Shown one piece after another: positions 16,701 to 25,063 of a stretch of DNA of 40,420 bases (its first letter is position 1; the number at the start of each line of letters is the position of its first letter). The stretch covers positions 1 through 40,420 of the forward strand of contig JACRCV010000028.1 of assembly GCA_016218825.1 (NCBI GenBank), given 5' to 3'. The notes below the pieces were generated by a model. It was not told the DNA's origin. It saw nothing but the letters and a program-made list of their open reading frames with translations, and did not search any database. A program made the position numbers and the translations under genes. The stretch comes from Deltaproteobacteria bacterium (GTDB lineage: Bacteria > Myxococcota > XYA12-FULL-58-9).

Positions 16701-19700
16701 AAGCCGTGTTACGACGGCTGCAGCGGCGGCCGTTGCACCTGCGTCTCCGCCAGCACCGCCTCGGTCACCGTCTGTCCGGGGACCGGCGCCGGTGACCCCT
16801 ACTGCGCGCCCGGGACAGAGTGCATCGACCCGACCGCCGTCGACGCGCAGCTCGCCCTGGACTCGGGCTACGTCAACGCCGCCAGTGAGCCGCTGCCGAG
16901 CGTGACCCCGATCTCCAAACACGCGATGCCGGGCGGCGGCGGCACGTTCTACTTCGAGGACAGCGACTACCTGGACTGCAAGGCGGACGCCACCGGGTCG
17001 AGCACCCAGCGCCAGACCCAGTTCGTCAACAGCTGCGCCGCGGTCGCGAGCTTCGCCAACTTCTTCAACGGCGGCGCCCGCAAGCAGCTGCTCGCCGACG
17101 GTGGTTTCTTGGGCAACGCCGCGGGCGCGGGCTGTGCCACGGCGGCGATGGATCTCTTGTACGACGTGACCGCCTCGAGCCCGCCGTCGGCGTGCGCCAA
17201 CGACCCGTCGCGCTACTGCCAGCGCCTGACCGCGGCGTGTGCCGACGGCCCGACGGTGCTCGCGTCGCAGATGTGCGACGTCATCCGGGCGATGGGCGGC
17301 CTGCCCTGCGACTTGCCCGCCGGTCGGACCAACGGCACCCGGCCGCACTCCGCGCCGGAGTACGGCTCGCGCAGCGCGCGGCGCTTGCTGACCAAGCTGA
17401 TCCCGGCGCTGCCTCTCGACTACTCCGGCGGGCTCGATCCGAAGCTGCACCTGCGCCTGAACTGTCACCTGGCGGCCTCCGGCCGGCTGTGTCCCTCCGG
17501 CACCGATCTCGAGTGCGATCCCTACGAGCGCTGCGTGTCCGGCGTCTGCCAGCCCAACGGCAACTGTCCGGCGAACGGCTGTGATCCGAGCCAGGCGGCG
17601 ATCGACGGCGCCTCGGGGATCACGGTGTGCGCCGACGACGGCGACTGCTGGTCGGGCGAGTTTTGCGGCACCGACCGGCGCTGCAAGCGCGACTGCAGCC
17701 TGGTGCCGGTCGCCACGGTCTTCTTGTCCGACGAGGAGGACTTCTACCTCAAGGACGAGTGCCGCACCCGCCCCGAGTACACGCCCGGCCAGAGCGGCTG
17801 GGAACCGAACGCCAGAGCGCAGACCGATCTCTGGGAGCTGCCGGACGCATGCTACTGGGCCGACGGCGATCCGACCACCGCCGAGGTCTGCACCCCGGCG
17901 TACTGTGACGCGCAGGCGTTCTTGAGCGGCTGGCCGCAGTCGGCGTCCGGCATGTACGACCCCGACACCGCGGCCCATGCCGAGGGCGGTGACATCACGA
18001 TGCGCTGGCGCCCGGCCGATGCCCCGGAGTGCAGCGCCGCCTTCGCCAACCGCGAGACCACCTGCGTCGGCGACCCGTGCGCGGCGAATTATCGCGATAG
18101 CACCGCGTGCGCCGAGTGGAGCGTCGGCTTTACCGATGGCAATGGCGCGGCGCACCCGCCGACCTGCACCTGGACCGGGTCGTTCTGCGTCAACAAGTGC
18201 ACCAACTACACCCGCACCCCGCCGGTGGACGCGAACGACCGTGCAGACCAGAAGAACAGGTGCGACACCGACCCCGATTGTCGTTGGGAACAGTGGCGCG
18301 TCAGGACGGGCGGCGACCAGACGCAGGCCTGTGTGTTGAAGCGGCCTCCGAACGACTGTCAGCCGTGCAAACGCCTGCGGCGGACCCTCGAGGCGATCAC
18401 CGGCGGCGACGGCCTCATCGGCCTCGGCGCCGTGGGTCCGGCCTACGCCATCACCCGGCCGAAGGGCGTGCAGGGCTATGGACTGTTCAACGGCACGACG
18501 CAAAGCAGCGAAGACGGCTGCAAGGGCGGCTCGGTGACCTGGTCACGCGGCGACGGCCAGGCCTATCGCGACCTGGTGAGCGGCACCTTCGGCCGCTCCC
18601 AGGACATCTGCACCAACGGCGCCGACGGCTTCCACCCGTTCGTCCAGGAGCTCATCGGTGACATGGCGGCGCTCTCGGCGCCGTATCGTCTCCTCGCCGC
18701 GCCGATCGCCGCGACCTTGAAGGTCGGCATCGCGCGTCCGAACGGCGCCGTCGTCGACTACTTCGAGGTGCCGCGCTCGCGCACCGCGGGGTTCTCGTAC
18801 AACTCCACCACCAACTCGATCGGGTTCCGGAGCAACCCGGTGGACGGGGTCTGCGGCGGCGGCGCCTGCTCGGCAAACGGCGTCATCGAGCAGAGCGAGA
18901 TCACCTATGCCCAGACCGCGCCGCACGTGCCGCGGCAAAACGATCTGGTCATCATCAGCTACCGTTTCTGGCTGCCGGTGCCGTGCGACTGCCCGGAGGG
19001 CCAGAGCTGTGTGCCCTTCACCTGCCCCGCGCAGCCGCCGGTGCCGACCGCCTGCAACACCGACGTCGACTGCCTGGCGTTCGGCCAGAAGTGCCTGAAC
19101 CTCCAGTGCCTGTATGACTGTGCCCAGGGCCAGCGCGCCGGCGTCTGCGTGTGCGGCAACTGTGGCGCCTGTGAGGTCTGCGACGCCGCCAACGGCAGCT
19201 GCCGCTTGAGCACCACCAACCCCTGCGACTGCGACCCGCGCGAGACCCAGTGCGCCGAGGAGCAGCTCGAGAGCACCTGCTACGCGCTGACCGTCGGCGG
19301 CGTGCGCCCGTGCGCCTGGGACGCGACCCAGAACAAGTGCGTCCTCGGCGAGCGCTGCCAGCAGTCGGGCACCGGCGCCTGTCGTCCCGGCTACGTCTGC
19401 GACGAGAGCTGCGTCTGCCTGCCGCTCCCGACCTGTGACGCCGGCTTCAACCCCGACGGCTCGGTGAAGTCGTGCACCGACGCCCTCACCTGCTGCTCGG
19501 ATTGGCAGGCGGCGGAGGCGGCCTGTCCGACGAAGACGGTCAGCAACTGCTCGACGACGCCGCGCTGCGCGTGGAACAGCACCATCGGTGTCTGCGAGTC
19601 CGAGGCGCCCGCCTGCTGCTTGGCCGACGAGACCGCCGAGTGTTGGACCAACCCCGAGACCGGCGAGGGCCGCATCATCTGCGTCGCGAAGCCGCTGTGC

Positions 19701-19853
19701 GAGTGCGCCCGTCCGAGTACCGCCGGCTGTGACCCGAGTCTGGAAGTGGACGTCGGCGGCCAGTGCTTCTGCAACGCTGAAACCGCGTACTGCTGCAAGG
19801 ATTGCTTCAACGCCGACGGCAATCCCTGCGCCTGCCGCCCCGTCCCGCCGTAG
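13749..19853 (+). CDS. Giant Cys-rich lipoprotein with thrombospondin type 3 repeats and VWA-type domain
   Basis: This 2034-residue protein starts at GTG 13749, chosen because AGGAGA precedes it by 5 bases and because the product begins with a short signal peptide ending FLAHC (probable lipidated Cys18, with an unusual His before it). Residues about 75-535 hold some 13 thrombospondin type 3-like repeats of the form DTDGDGIPDGVEDxNxNG, a calcium-binding fold. A VWA-type region starts near residue 884 (VLWVVDDSRSMQQ); D888, S890 and S892 form a complete DxSxS MIDAS motif. A later core strand (VATVFLSDEEDF) lies near residue 1319, so long Cys-rich segments seem to interrupt the fold. The last 500 residues are Cys-rich, EGF-like in spacing, without a recognised domain. 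It is probably a calcium-dependent adhesin or surface receptor, last gene of the sigma/anti-sigma unit. Confidence 0.85.
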   Translation: MRWSRYAVVALSLFLAHCSNETSSGRFCYGDGLCVEADGAIVDVNGKPRDGGDQTVGDSGPGDLGGDDSGPVQPVCVCAPSGTDQDGDCIADTLETAHGNSDPTKPDTDGDGVGDGCEDRNQDGVRQSSEMDPQRTDTDSDLIPDGLEDANHNGRFDAGETSALRADTDFDGIADGTEDKNHNGAVDMWAAHDPLTDLNDNGCFDLGEPTETNPRPGDTDNDGMADDSEDRNKNGVCDLGETCAGVADTDCDLLADGKEDRNHNGQINSNETDPLNPDTDGDGIPDGVEDENRNGNWDIGTETSPQRLDTDGDGILDGVEDANHNGRVDPFTDLNGNGAWDDGEAGGESNPRLADGDGDGIPDGIEDGDKDGTCATRYELDPYGSGATVRALVETCAFLLDSDGDGIPDGTEDANRDGRHDIGETDPRYRDSDFDGLSDGCPLGADPKTCEDKNNNGIPESGETSPLTADSDGDSLSDGCEVRFDPINCTTADCSIDPLSEDTDGDGYADGEEDLNHNCVFEESLGEKDPRVFNPAPDFGTPDRAVYNVCATQNLKPLTFASSNRLTHDYKLAFEVEYDDAAATNQKAYDVRPYGKDLNGGGFQVADPADALFGHAFQSPKEVWDPALAQVTNRDVYGFIAVTTTAGSVTLEDALVALRAAIETALEPGSTNLTSLPGEGTRTAHDDAPTFRIDRAQLKDRLHLGGTGVKHSALAVRNTILRAALTAFDPNALGVGTACPIGDECAPGDICVNGACESAMPANVLQQDIDATGAAMPITCPTSPLCHNDFSLEIEGVMRLDRKTRLGNDGQIVLDQTAGQPELVFVVALTPDESAAGGPAARLHEDQLTRLDDLTGGSALARFAAETSKTCEKKPQQKARADVLWVVDDSRSMQQIIVRLQKAAAAAQAVLTANSEIVDYRVAMTTTNGSVGYRAECMAQCAGTCCGPTGACTGAAGTSAGDCEIGCVSQAMDCLKVCPTALDGKPCYDGCSGGRCTCVSASTASVTVCPGTGAGDPYCAPGTECIDPTAVDAQLALDSGYVNAASEPLPSVTPISKHAMPGGGGTFYFEDSDYLDCKADATGSSTQRQTQFVNSCAAVASFANFFNGGARKQLLADGGFLGNAAGAGCATAAMDLLYDVTASSPPSACANDPSRYCQRLTAACADGPTVLASQMCDVIRAMGGLPCDLPAGRTNGTRPHSAPEYGSRSARRLLTKLIPALPLDYSGGLDPKLHLRLNCHLAASGRLCPSGTDLECDPYERCVSGVCQPNGNCPANGCDPSQAAIDGASGITVCADDGDCWSGEFCGTDRRCKRDCSLVPVATVFLSDEEDFYLKDECRTRPEYTPGQSGWEPNARAQTDLWELPDACYWADGDPTTAEVCTPAYCDAQAFLSGWPQSASGMYDPDTAAHAEGGDITMRWRPADAPECSAAFANRETTCVGDPCAANYRDSTACAEWSVGFTDGNGAAHPPTCTWTGSFCVNKCTNYTRTPPVDANDRADQKNRCDTDPDCRWEQWRVRTGGDQTQACVLKRPPNDCQPCKRLRRTLEAITGGDGLIGLGAVGPAYAITRPKGVQGYGLFNGTTQSSEDGCKGGSVTWSRGDGQAYRDLVSGTFGRSQDICTNGADGFHPFVQELIGDMAALSAPYRLLAAPIAATLKVGIARPNGAVVDYFEVPRSRTAGFSYNSTTNSIGFRSNPVDGVCGGGACSANGVIEQSEITYAQTAPHVPRQNDLVIISYRFWLPVPCDCPEGQSCVPFTCPAQPPVPTACNTDVDCLAFGQKCLNLQCLYDCAQGQRAGVCVCGNCGACEVCDAANGSCRLSTTNPCDCDPRETQCAEEQLESTCYALTVGGVRPCAWDATQNKCVLGERCQQSGTGACRPGYVCDESCVCLPLPTCDAGFNPDGSVKSCTDALTCCSDWQAAEAACPTKTVSNCSTTPRCAWNSTIGVCESEAPACCLADETAECWTNPETGEGRIICVAKPLCECARPSTAGCDPSLEVDVGGQCFCNAETAYCCKDCFNADGNPCACRPVPP
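13993..15350 (+). repeat. Array of about 13 thrombospondin type 3-like coding repeats
   Basis: Aspartate- and asparagine-rich units of roughly 27-45 codons recur, each built on D-x-D-x-D-G-x-x-D-G-x-E-D followed by N-x-N-G. The spacing of the acidic residues is that of calcium-binding type 3 repeats. Unit length varies because some units carry extra DLNxNG loops. Confidence 0.85.
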
Positions 19854-20110
19854 ACAGCGCGCAGCGCCCGCAGGCGGGTCGGCCGCGTCGAGCCTCCGTC
19901 GCAGGACGTCTCGTCAATCGGACCAGCACTCGGAGCCGTTCGGTCGCCCCCGAGCAGCACGGCCGCGCGCGGATAGCTCGGCGAGGCCGATCCCGTCGAG
20001 GACGCGGAGCGCGGCTGCGCTGATAGGAGGACGCGGAGCGCGACTGCGCTGCCCTTGCCCGTGCGTTGTCCTGCGGGTACAAGCGGCCGACCCTATCCAG
20101 GAGCGCACCG
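19854..20110. other. Gene-free stretch with a 24-base direct repeat
   Basis: These 257 bases separate the giant lipoprotein gene from proS. A 24-base sequence at 19999-20022 recurs at 20028-20051 with one mismatch (period 29). I see no convincing -10/-35 pair and no small gene. A ribosome binding site for proS (AGGAG, 20099-20103) lies 7 bases before its ATG. Confidence 0.6.
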
Positions 20111-21559
20111 ATGGCCGAGCAAGCCCCTGACAAGATCACGCCCCGCGCCGAGGACTACTCCCGCTGGTACTTGGACGTCATCCGCCAGGCCGGGCTCGCC
20201 GAGCCCGCCGAGGTGGTCAAGGGCTGCATGGTCATCAAGCCGCACGGCTATGCCATCTGGGAGAAGATCCAACGCGCCCTCGACGACCGCTTCAAGGAGA
20301 CCGGGCACCAGAACGCCTACTTCCCGCTCCTGATCCCCGAGAGCTTCATCAAGCGTGAGGCAGAGCACGTCGAGGGCTTCTCGCCCGAGCTCGCGGTCGT
20401 CACCATCGCCGGCGGCCAGAAGCTCGAGGAGCCCTACGTCATCCGCCCGACCTCGGAGACCATCATCGGCCACTTCTTCGGCCGTTGGATCCAGAGCTGG
20501 CGCGACCTGCCGATGCTCATCAACCAGTGGGCGAACGTGATGCGCTGGGAGCTGCGCACGCGGATGTTCCTGCGCACCGGCGAGTTCTTGTGGCAGGAGG
20601 GCCACACCGCACACGCCACCCACGCCGAGGCCGTCGAAGAAGTGAAGCGCATGCTCGACATCTACGCCGAGTTCGCCGAGGGCCACATGGCGATGCCGGT
20701 GGTGCGCGGCGTCAAGACCGACAGCGAGAAGTTCGCCGGCGCGCTGCAGAGCTTCTGCATCGAGGCGATGATGCAGGACAACAAGGCGCTGCAGGCCGGC
20801 ACCTCGCACGACCTGGGCCAGAACTTCGGCAAGGCCTTCGACGTCAAGTTCCAGAACAAGGCCGGCCTCACCGAGTACGTCTGGCAGACCAGCTGGGGGG
20901 TGTCGACGCGCTTGATCGGCGCCCTCATCATGACTCACTCGGACGACAACGGCCTGGTGCTGCCGCCCAAGCTCGCGCCGGTCTCCGTCGCCATCGTCCC
21001 GATCTTCGGCAAAGGCGGCGACGAGGCCGCGGTGCGTGAGGCCGGCGCCGCGATCGAGAAGGAGCTCAAGGCGCAAGGGCTCTCCGTGGTCTTCGACGTC
21101 CGCGACCACAAGCCCGGCTTCAAGTACTTCGAGTGGGAGCAGAAGGGCGTGCCGCTGCGCCTCGAGATCGGCCCCAAGGACCTCGAGAAGAATCAGGTCG
21201 CGGCGAAGGACCGCCTCGGCACCGCGAAGGAGTTCTGGCCGCGCGCCAACCTCGGCGCCCACGTCAAAGAGCACCTCGACCGCTTCCAGACCCAGCTCTT
21301 CGACCGCGCCAAGGAGCGCCGCGCCGCGAACACCGTGAAGATCGACTCGTGGAGCGACTTCAAGGACGTGTTCGCCGGCGACAACAGCAAGTTCGTGCTC
21401 GCCCACTGGGACGGCAGCCGCGAGACCGAGGCCAAGATCAAAGAAGAGACCAAGGTCACCATCCGCTGCATCCCCTTCGACTCCCCGGACGAGCCCGGCA
21501 AGTGCGTCCACAGCGGCAAGCCGTCGCCGCGACGGGTGCTGTTCTCCAAGTCTTATTAG
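20111..21559 (+). CDS. proS: Prolyl-tRNA synthetase, archaeal/eukaryal type
   Basis: This 482-residue enzyme charges tRNA-Pro with proline in the cytoplasm. It has the class II synthetase core: [17 protein letters not shown], motif 2 ([22 protein letters not shown]) and motif 3 ([24 protein letters not shown]). The anticodon-binding domain follows ([12 protein letters not shown] onward) and then the small C-terminal domain typical of the ProS type 3 form, ending in the characteristic Tyr (LFSKSY). Only some of the zinc-ligand Cys of that domain remain. It lacks the editing insertion of the usual bacterial form. ATG 20111 is chosen over upstream starts because AGGAG lies 7 bases before it. It stands alone and converges with the lipoprotein gene at 21734. 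Confidence 0.97.
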   Translation: MAEQAPDKITPRAEDYSRWYLDVIRQAGLAEPAEVVKGCMVIKPHGYAIWEKIQRALDDRFKETGHQNAYFPLLIPESFIKREAEHVEGFSPELAVVTIAGGQKLEEPYVIRPTSETIIGHFFGRWIQSWRDLPMLINQWANVMRWELRTRMFLRTGEFLWQEGHTAHATHAEAVEEVKRMLDIYAEFAEGHMAMPVVRGVKTDSEKFAGALQSFCIEAMMQDNKALQAGTSHDLGQNFGKAFDVKFQNKAGLTEYVWQTSWGVSTRLIGALIMTHSDDNGLVLPPKLAPVSVAIVPIFGKGGDEAAVREAGAAIEKELKAQGLSVVFDVRDHKPGFKYFEWEQKGVPLRLEIGPKDLEKNQVAAKDRLGTAKEFWPRANLGAHVKEHLDRFQTQLFDRAKERRAANTVKIDSWSDFKDVFAGDNSKFVLAHWDGSRETEAKIKEETKVTIRCIPFDSPDEPGKCVHSGKPSPRRVLFSKSY

Positions 21560-21572
21560 ACTCTGCACCTGC

Positions 21573-21688
21573 TTTGATTCCCGCGCCGCGGCTGCCGCGG
21601 CGCTCCCCACCCCCACTCCCCCGTCCCCTCGCCCCCGGGTGGGGCGAGGGGCGCAGACCCCCGAGTTGGAGCGGGGACGGAATCACTT
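21573..21688. repeat. Intergenic hairpin repeat, copy A
   Basis: This element begins TTTGATTCCCGCG, has a CTCCCCACCCCCAC tract, then a perfect 11-bp hairpin (CCCCTCGCCCC at 21625-21635, loop CGGGT, GGGGCGAGGGG at 21641-21651), and ends AATCACTT. Copy B lies at 26493-26580. It sits between the converging proS and lipoprotein genes, where the hairpin could serve as a two-way terminator, although no T-tract follows. Confidence 0.65.
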
Positions 21689-21733
21689 CATCGGATGGGC
21701 CAAGTTCGGATCGACGTGATTCGAAGGCGGCCC

Positions 21734-22507
21734 CTACTCGCTGTCCACCGGCAGCACGTAGACGATGTAGTAGGGCTCGGGGGTGAGCTCGGCGATGCAG
21801 CTGATCTTCACCCGCTCCACCCGCACCGAGCCGACGGTGTACAGGACATTGCGCGCCACGTCGCGGTCGGCCTCGTCTTCGCACGGCGGCGCGAAGGCCA
21901 AAATCGCCTCGGCCTCGAGCTCGCTCGCCACCACCACCGGCTCGTCCAGAGAGTGACCGAAGTCGGACACCCGTCTGGCCCAGGCGGCGGCGAGGTAACC
22001 CTTGGCCTCGGCGAGCCTGGACTCGAGGTTGAAGTTCTCGACGAAGTCCGAGCGACCGTCCAACGTGTAGGGTCGCGTCGCTCGGGCGTCGAGCACGTCC
22101 TGGCCCACGACGATGAAGCTCATCAAGGCCTCGGCGCTCGCGTCCTCGTTGTCGAGGCGACGCTCGGAGGTCGCGATGTGCCAGTAGGCCAGCGCCCGGC
22201 CGGCGTCGTTGAGATCGCCGGTTGCGATCGCGGCGGCGAACGAGCGGCTCGCCGCCTGGTCGCGGCCGACGGTGAAGCTCAAGAACGCGTGCTCCAACAG
22301 GTCGCTGGCGCTCTCGCGGAGGTTCGCGGGATCTTCGGCGGGCCAATCCTCGGGCGGCGTCACCGTCGGCACCGGCTGCACCGACGCCACCACCGGCCGC
22401 CGGACCCTGCCTTCGAGTGAACGATAAGAAGCGCAGCCGGCAACCAGAAGGCCCATCAGCGTCGCGGCGACGCCCCAGACCAGGCGAATACCGCTACCTG
22501 GTGTCAT
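21734..22507 (-). CDS. Lipoprotein of unknown function
   Basis: This 257-residue protein has a clear lipoprotein signal with lipobox LVAGC (lipidated Cys25), a Pro/Val linker (about 40-60), and a helical middle (about 65-150; ASDLLEHAFLSFTVGRDQAASRSFAAAIATG) resembling a TPR-like fold. The C-terminal part is mixed (VRVERVKISCIAELTPEPYYIVYVLPV). ATG 22507 is chosen over one 24 codons upstream because it gives a proper signal and has GAGG about 9 bases before it. No family recognised. It lies downstream of the epimerase gene on the same strand with a gap of 163 bases, and a TACAAT -10 box precedes it, so it is probably transcribed on its own. Confidence 0.75.
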   Translation of the reverse strand: MTPGSGIRLVWGVAATLMGLLVAGCASYRSLEGRVRRPVVASVQPVPTVTPPEDWPAEDPANLRESASDLLEHAFLSFTVGRDQAASRSFAAAIATGDLNDAGRALAYWHIATSERRLDNEDASAEALMSFIVVGQDVLDARATRPYTLDGRSDFVENFNLESRLAEAKGYLAAAWARRVSDFGHSLDEPVVVASELEAEAILAFAPPCEDEADRDVARNVLYTVGSVRVERVKISCIAELTPEPYYIVYVLPVDSE

Positions 22508-22532
22508 GGATACTGCCTCACTTCCCACCTCT

Positions 22533-22538
22533 ATTGTA
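22533..22538 (-). promoter_or_regulatory. Candidate -10 box of the lipoprotein gene
   Basis: TACAAT on the minus strand matches five of six bases of the -10 consensus, about 26 bases before the start codon. I see no good -35 at the expected distance, so the call is weak. Confidence 0.3.
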
Positions 22539-22670
22539 CGCCCGCGCTCTGCGTTTCGGCAGATCAAATCTGCGGACAAAATGCGGCAGAGCCGCGCTGT
22601 GGGCGGGCGTGCGGAAACGTAGGTGCGGGGAATACGCGCCGAATCAGGCGGGGCGCGGGTTTGCGAGATC

Positions 22671-23606
22671 TCAGATCCGGGTCTTGTACCAGGCGAGCGT
22701 CCGCTGCAACCCGTCCTTGACGCTGACCCCCGCCGTATAGCCCAGCATTTTCCTGGCCTTGGAGATGTCGGCGAGGGAGTCCTTCACGTCGCCCGGGCGC
22801 GCCGGGAAGAAGCGCGGCGTCACGTTGCTGCCGGCCGCCTCGTTGATCATCGCCAACAGGTCCAAGAGCGAATGGCGCTCGCCGCAGGCGACGTTGAACA
22901 TCTCGCCGGCCACGCCCGCCGCGCTGCAGGCCTTCAGGTTGGCCTCGACGACGTTGCCGACGAAGGTGAAGTCGCGCGATTGCATGCCGTCGCCGAACAC
23001 CGGCGGCGACTCGCCCTTCAAGGCGGCGAGGATGAACTTCGGCACCACCGCGGCGTATTGGCTCTCGGGGTCCTGGCGCGGCCCGAAGACGTTGAAGTAG
23101 CGCAACGACACGCACGGCAGCTCGTAGAGCATCGAGTACACCGTCGCGTAGTGCTCGCCGGTGAGCTTCTGGACCGCGTACGGCGAGCGCGGCCGCGGCG
23201 CCAGGGTCTCGACCTTCGGCAGCACCGTGGTGTCGCCGTAGGCGGACGACGACGCCGCGTACACCAGCCGCTTCACCGAGCGCGCGTGGCGCGCCGCCTC
23301 GAGCACCGTCAGGGTGCCGTTGACGTTGGCGTGGTTGCAGAGCACCGGCTCGGCGACCGAGCGCGGCACGCTCGGCAGCGCCGCCTCGTGCAGCACGTAG
23401 TCGACGCCGCGCAGCACCCGCTTCATGGTGTCGGCGCTCGTGATCTCGCCCTCGATGAAGTCCAGGCCTTTGAGGCCGGCGACGGTGTCGCGCTTGCCGG
23501 TGACGAAGTTGTCGATGCCGCGCACCGTGTCGCCGCGGGCGAGGAGCGCCTCCGCGAGGTTCGAGCCGATGAAGCCGGCGACGCCGGTCACGAGGTAGGT
23601 GGACAC
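22671..23606 (-). CDS. NAD-dependent UDP-HexNAc(A) 4-epimerase, WbpP/TviC-like
   Basis: This 311-residue short-chain dehydrogenase of the extended type has the NAD motif TGVAGFIG (G8, G11, G14), the Ser triplet in AASSSAYGD (119-121) and the catalytic Y143-x3-K147. SVPRSVAEP and LRYFNVFGPRQDPESQYAAVVPKF place it with WbpP/TviC-type enzymes, which interconvert UDP-GlcNAc(A) and UDP-GalNAc(A). GTG 23606 is preferred because AAGG lies 10 bases before it; a GTG at 23615 overlapping the upstream stop is possible. It follows the UDP-sugar dehydrogenase gene by 5 bases, so both are probably co-transcribed, as in the Vi-antigen TviB-TviC pair. Confidence 0.88.
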   Translation of the reverse strand: MSTYLVTGVAGFIGSNLAEALLARGDTVRGIDNFVTGKRDTVAGLKGLDFIEGEITSADTMKRVLRGVDYVLHEAALPSVPRSVAEPVLCNHANVNGTLTVLEAARHARSVKRLVYAASSSAYGDTTVLPKVETLAPRPRSPYAVQKLTGEHYATVYSMLYELPCVSLRYFNVFGPRQDPESQYAAVVPKFILAALKGESPPVFGDGMQSRDFTFVGNVVEANLKACSAAGVAGEMFNVACGERHSLLDLLAMINEAAGSNVTPRFFPARPGDVKDSLADISKARKMLGYTAGVSVKDGLQRTLAWYKTRI

Positions 23607-23611
23607 GCCGT

Positions 23612-24934
23612 TCACGCCTTGTAGATCTTGTGACGGTTCTTCACCACCGCCTTGGTCGCGTTGCGGGTGTCGACCACCAGCGGCACGCCGTCGACGATGG
23701 CCTGGTAGTCGATGCCGGTGTGGTCGGTGACGATGATCGCCGCGTCGCACTGGGCGAAGGTCTCGGGCTTCAGGGGCCGCGAGCTCATCTCGAGGCGATA
23801 CTTCCTCGTCGCCGGCAGCTTCGGGATGAACGGGTCGTGATAGACCACGTCGACGCCGCGCTCCTGCAAGAGCTCGATGACCCGCAGCGCCGGAGACTCG
23901 CGCAGGTCGTCGATGTCGCGCTTGTAGGCCACTCCGACCACGAGGATGGTGCAACCGTTCAGGGCCTTGCGCTGCGAGTTCAACACCTCGGCGGTGCGCT
24001 CGATCACGTAGCGCGGCATGTCGGTGTTGATGTCGCCGGCGAGCTCGATGAACCGGGTCGCGACCTCGTACTCGCGCGCCTTCCAGGTGAGATAGAACGG
24101 ATCGATCGGGATGCAGTGCCCGCCCAACCCCGGCCCGGGATAGAAGGGCATGAAGCCGAAGGGCTTGGTGGACGAGGCCTCGATGACCTCCCAGATGTCG
24201 ATGTCCATCCGGTCGCAGACGATCTTCAACTCGTTCACCAACGCGATGTTCACGCAGCGGAAGATGTTCTCGAGGAGCTTGGTCATCTCGGCGACCCGGG
24301 TCGACGACACCGGCACTACCTTGTCGAGGGCCGCGGCGTAGAGCGCCGCCGAGACTTCGCGGCACGCCGGGGTCAGCCCCCCGACCACCTTCGGGATGCT
24401 GCGGGTGTTGAACTTCGGGTTGCCGGGGTCTTCGCGCTCGGGGCTGAAGGCCAAGAAGAAGTCCTTGCCGGCCTTGAGCCCGCTCTCCTTCTCGAGGATC
24501 TCGCACAACAGCTCGTCGGTCGTGCCCGGGTAGGTCGTCGACTCGAGCACCACGAGCTGTCCGGCGCGCAGGTGCGGCCCGACCGCGTGCGCGGTGCTCT
24601 CGATGTAGGTCATGTCCGGCTCGCGGTTGCGGTTCAGCGGCGTCGGCACGCAGATCAAGATCGCGTCGCACTCCTTGACCCGCGCGTAGTCGGTGGTCGG
24701 CGAGAACTTCTTGGTCGCGATCAGCTCTGCGGTGTCCTTGGCGGCGATGTGCTTGATGTAGCTCTCACCGCGAGTGAGCTTCGCCACCTTCTGGGCGTCG
24801 ATGTCGAAGCCCACCATCCGGAAGCCCTTGCGGCCGAAGGTGATCACCAGCGGCAGGCCGACGTAGCCCAAGCCGACGACGCCGACCACCGCCTCTTTGC
24901 TCCCCACCTTGTCGATGAACGTCCGAGTGTCCAC
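23612..24934 (-). CDS. UDP-N-acetylhexosamine 6-dehydrogenase, WbpA/TviB-like
   Basis: This 440-residue cytoplasmic enzyme oxidises a UDP-N-acetylhexosamine at C6 to the uronic acid with two NAD+. It has the N-terminal Rossmann motif GLGYVG (21-26), the GESYIKHI signature, the central substrate-binding domain, and the catalytic Cys274 in GPGLGGHCIPIDPFYL. A C-terminal Rossmann-like domain follows (VVGVAYKRDIDDLRESPAL). The sequence is closer to the WbpA type than to UDP-glucose dehydrogenase or WecC, by pattern only. GTG 24934 is chosen because GAGGAG lies 6-7 bases before it. It is the first gene of the minus-strand pair and is divergent from the plus-strand EPS genes that begin at 25064. 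Confidence 0.9.
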   Translation of the reverse strand: MDTRTFIDKVGSKEAVVGVVGLGYVGLPLVITFGRKGFRMVGFDIDAQKVAKLTRGESYIKHIAAKDTAELIATKKFSPTTDYARVKECDAILICVPTPLNRNREPDMTYIESTAHAVGPHLRAGQLVVLESTTYPGTTDELLCEILEKESGLKAGKDFFLAFSPEREDPGNPKFNTRSIPKVVGGLTPACREVSAALYAAALDKVVPVSSTRVAEMTKLLENIFRCVNIALVNELKIVCDRMDIDIWEVIEASSTKPFGFMPFYPGPGLGGHCIPIDPFYLTWKAREYEVATRFIELAGDINTDMPRYVIERTAEVLNSQRKALNGCTILVVGVAYKRDIDDLRESPALRVIELLQERGVDVVYHDPFIPKLPATRKYRLEMSSRPLKPETFAQCDAAIIVTDHTGIDYQAIVDGVPLVVDTRNATKAVVKNRHKIYKA

Positions 24935-25026
24935 GAGTCGCTCCTCGCCGGGCCGCGCCGGTTGCCGCGCGCCTGCTATACCGCGTGCCACCGGTTTGGG
25001 AAAGGCATGCGCCGCGTGCCGCCGCC

Positions 25027-25055
25027 TTGTCCCTCGAGCCGGCGTCGATGATACT
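25027..25055 (+). promoter_or_regulatory. Candidate promoter giving a leaderless start at 25064
   Basis: TTGTCC (25027-25032), a 17-base spacer and GATACT (25050-25055) form a moderate promoter whose expected start point falls on or just before the ATG at 25064. No ribosome binding site precedes that ATG, which fits a leaderless transcript. Confidence 0.3.
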
Positions 25056-25063
25056 CCGCGCCG

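Noticed and set aside
15720-18503. 927-codon open frame on the minus strand
   Set aside because: It lies wholly inside the giant lipoprotein gene; Arg/Ala/Gly-rich with no recognisable motif, as expected of antisense frames in GC-rich coding DNA.
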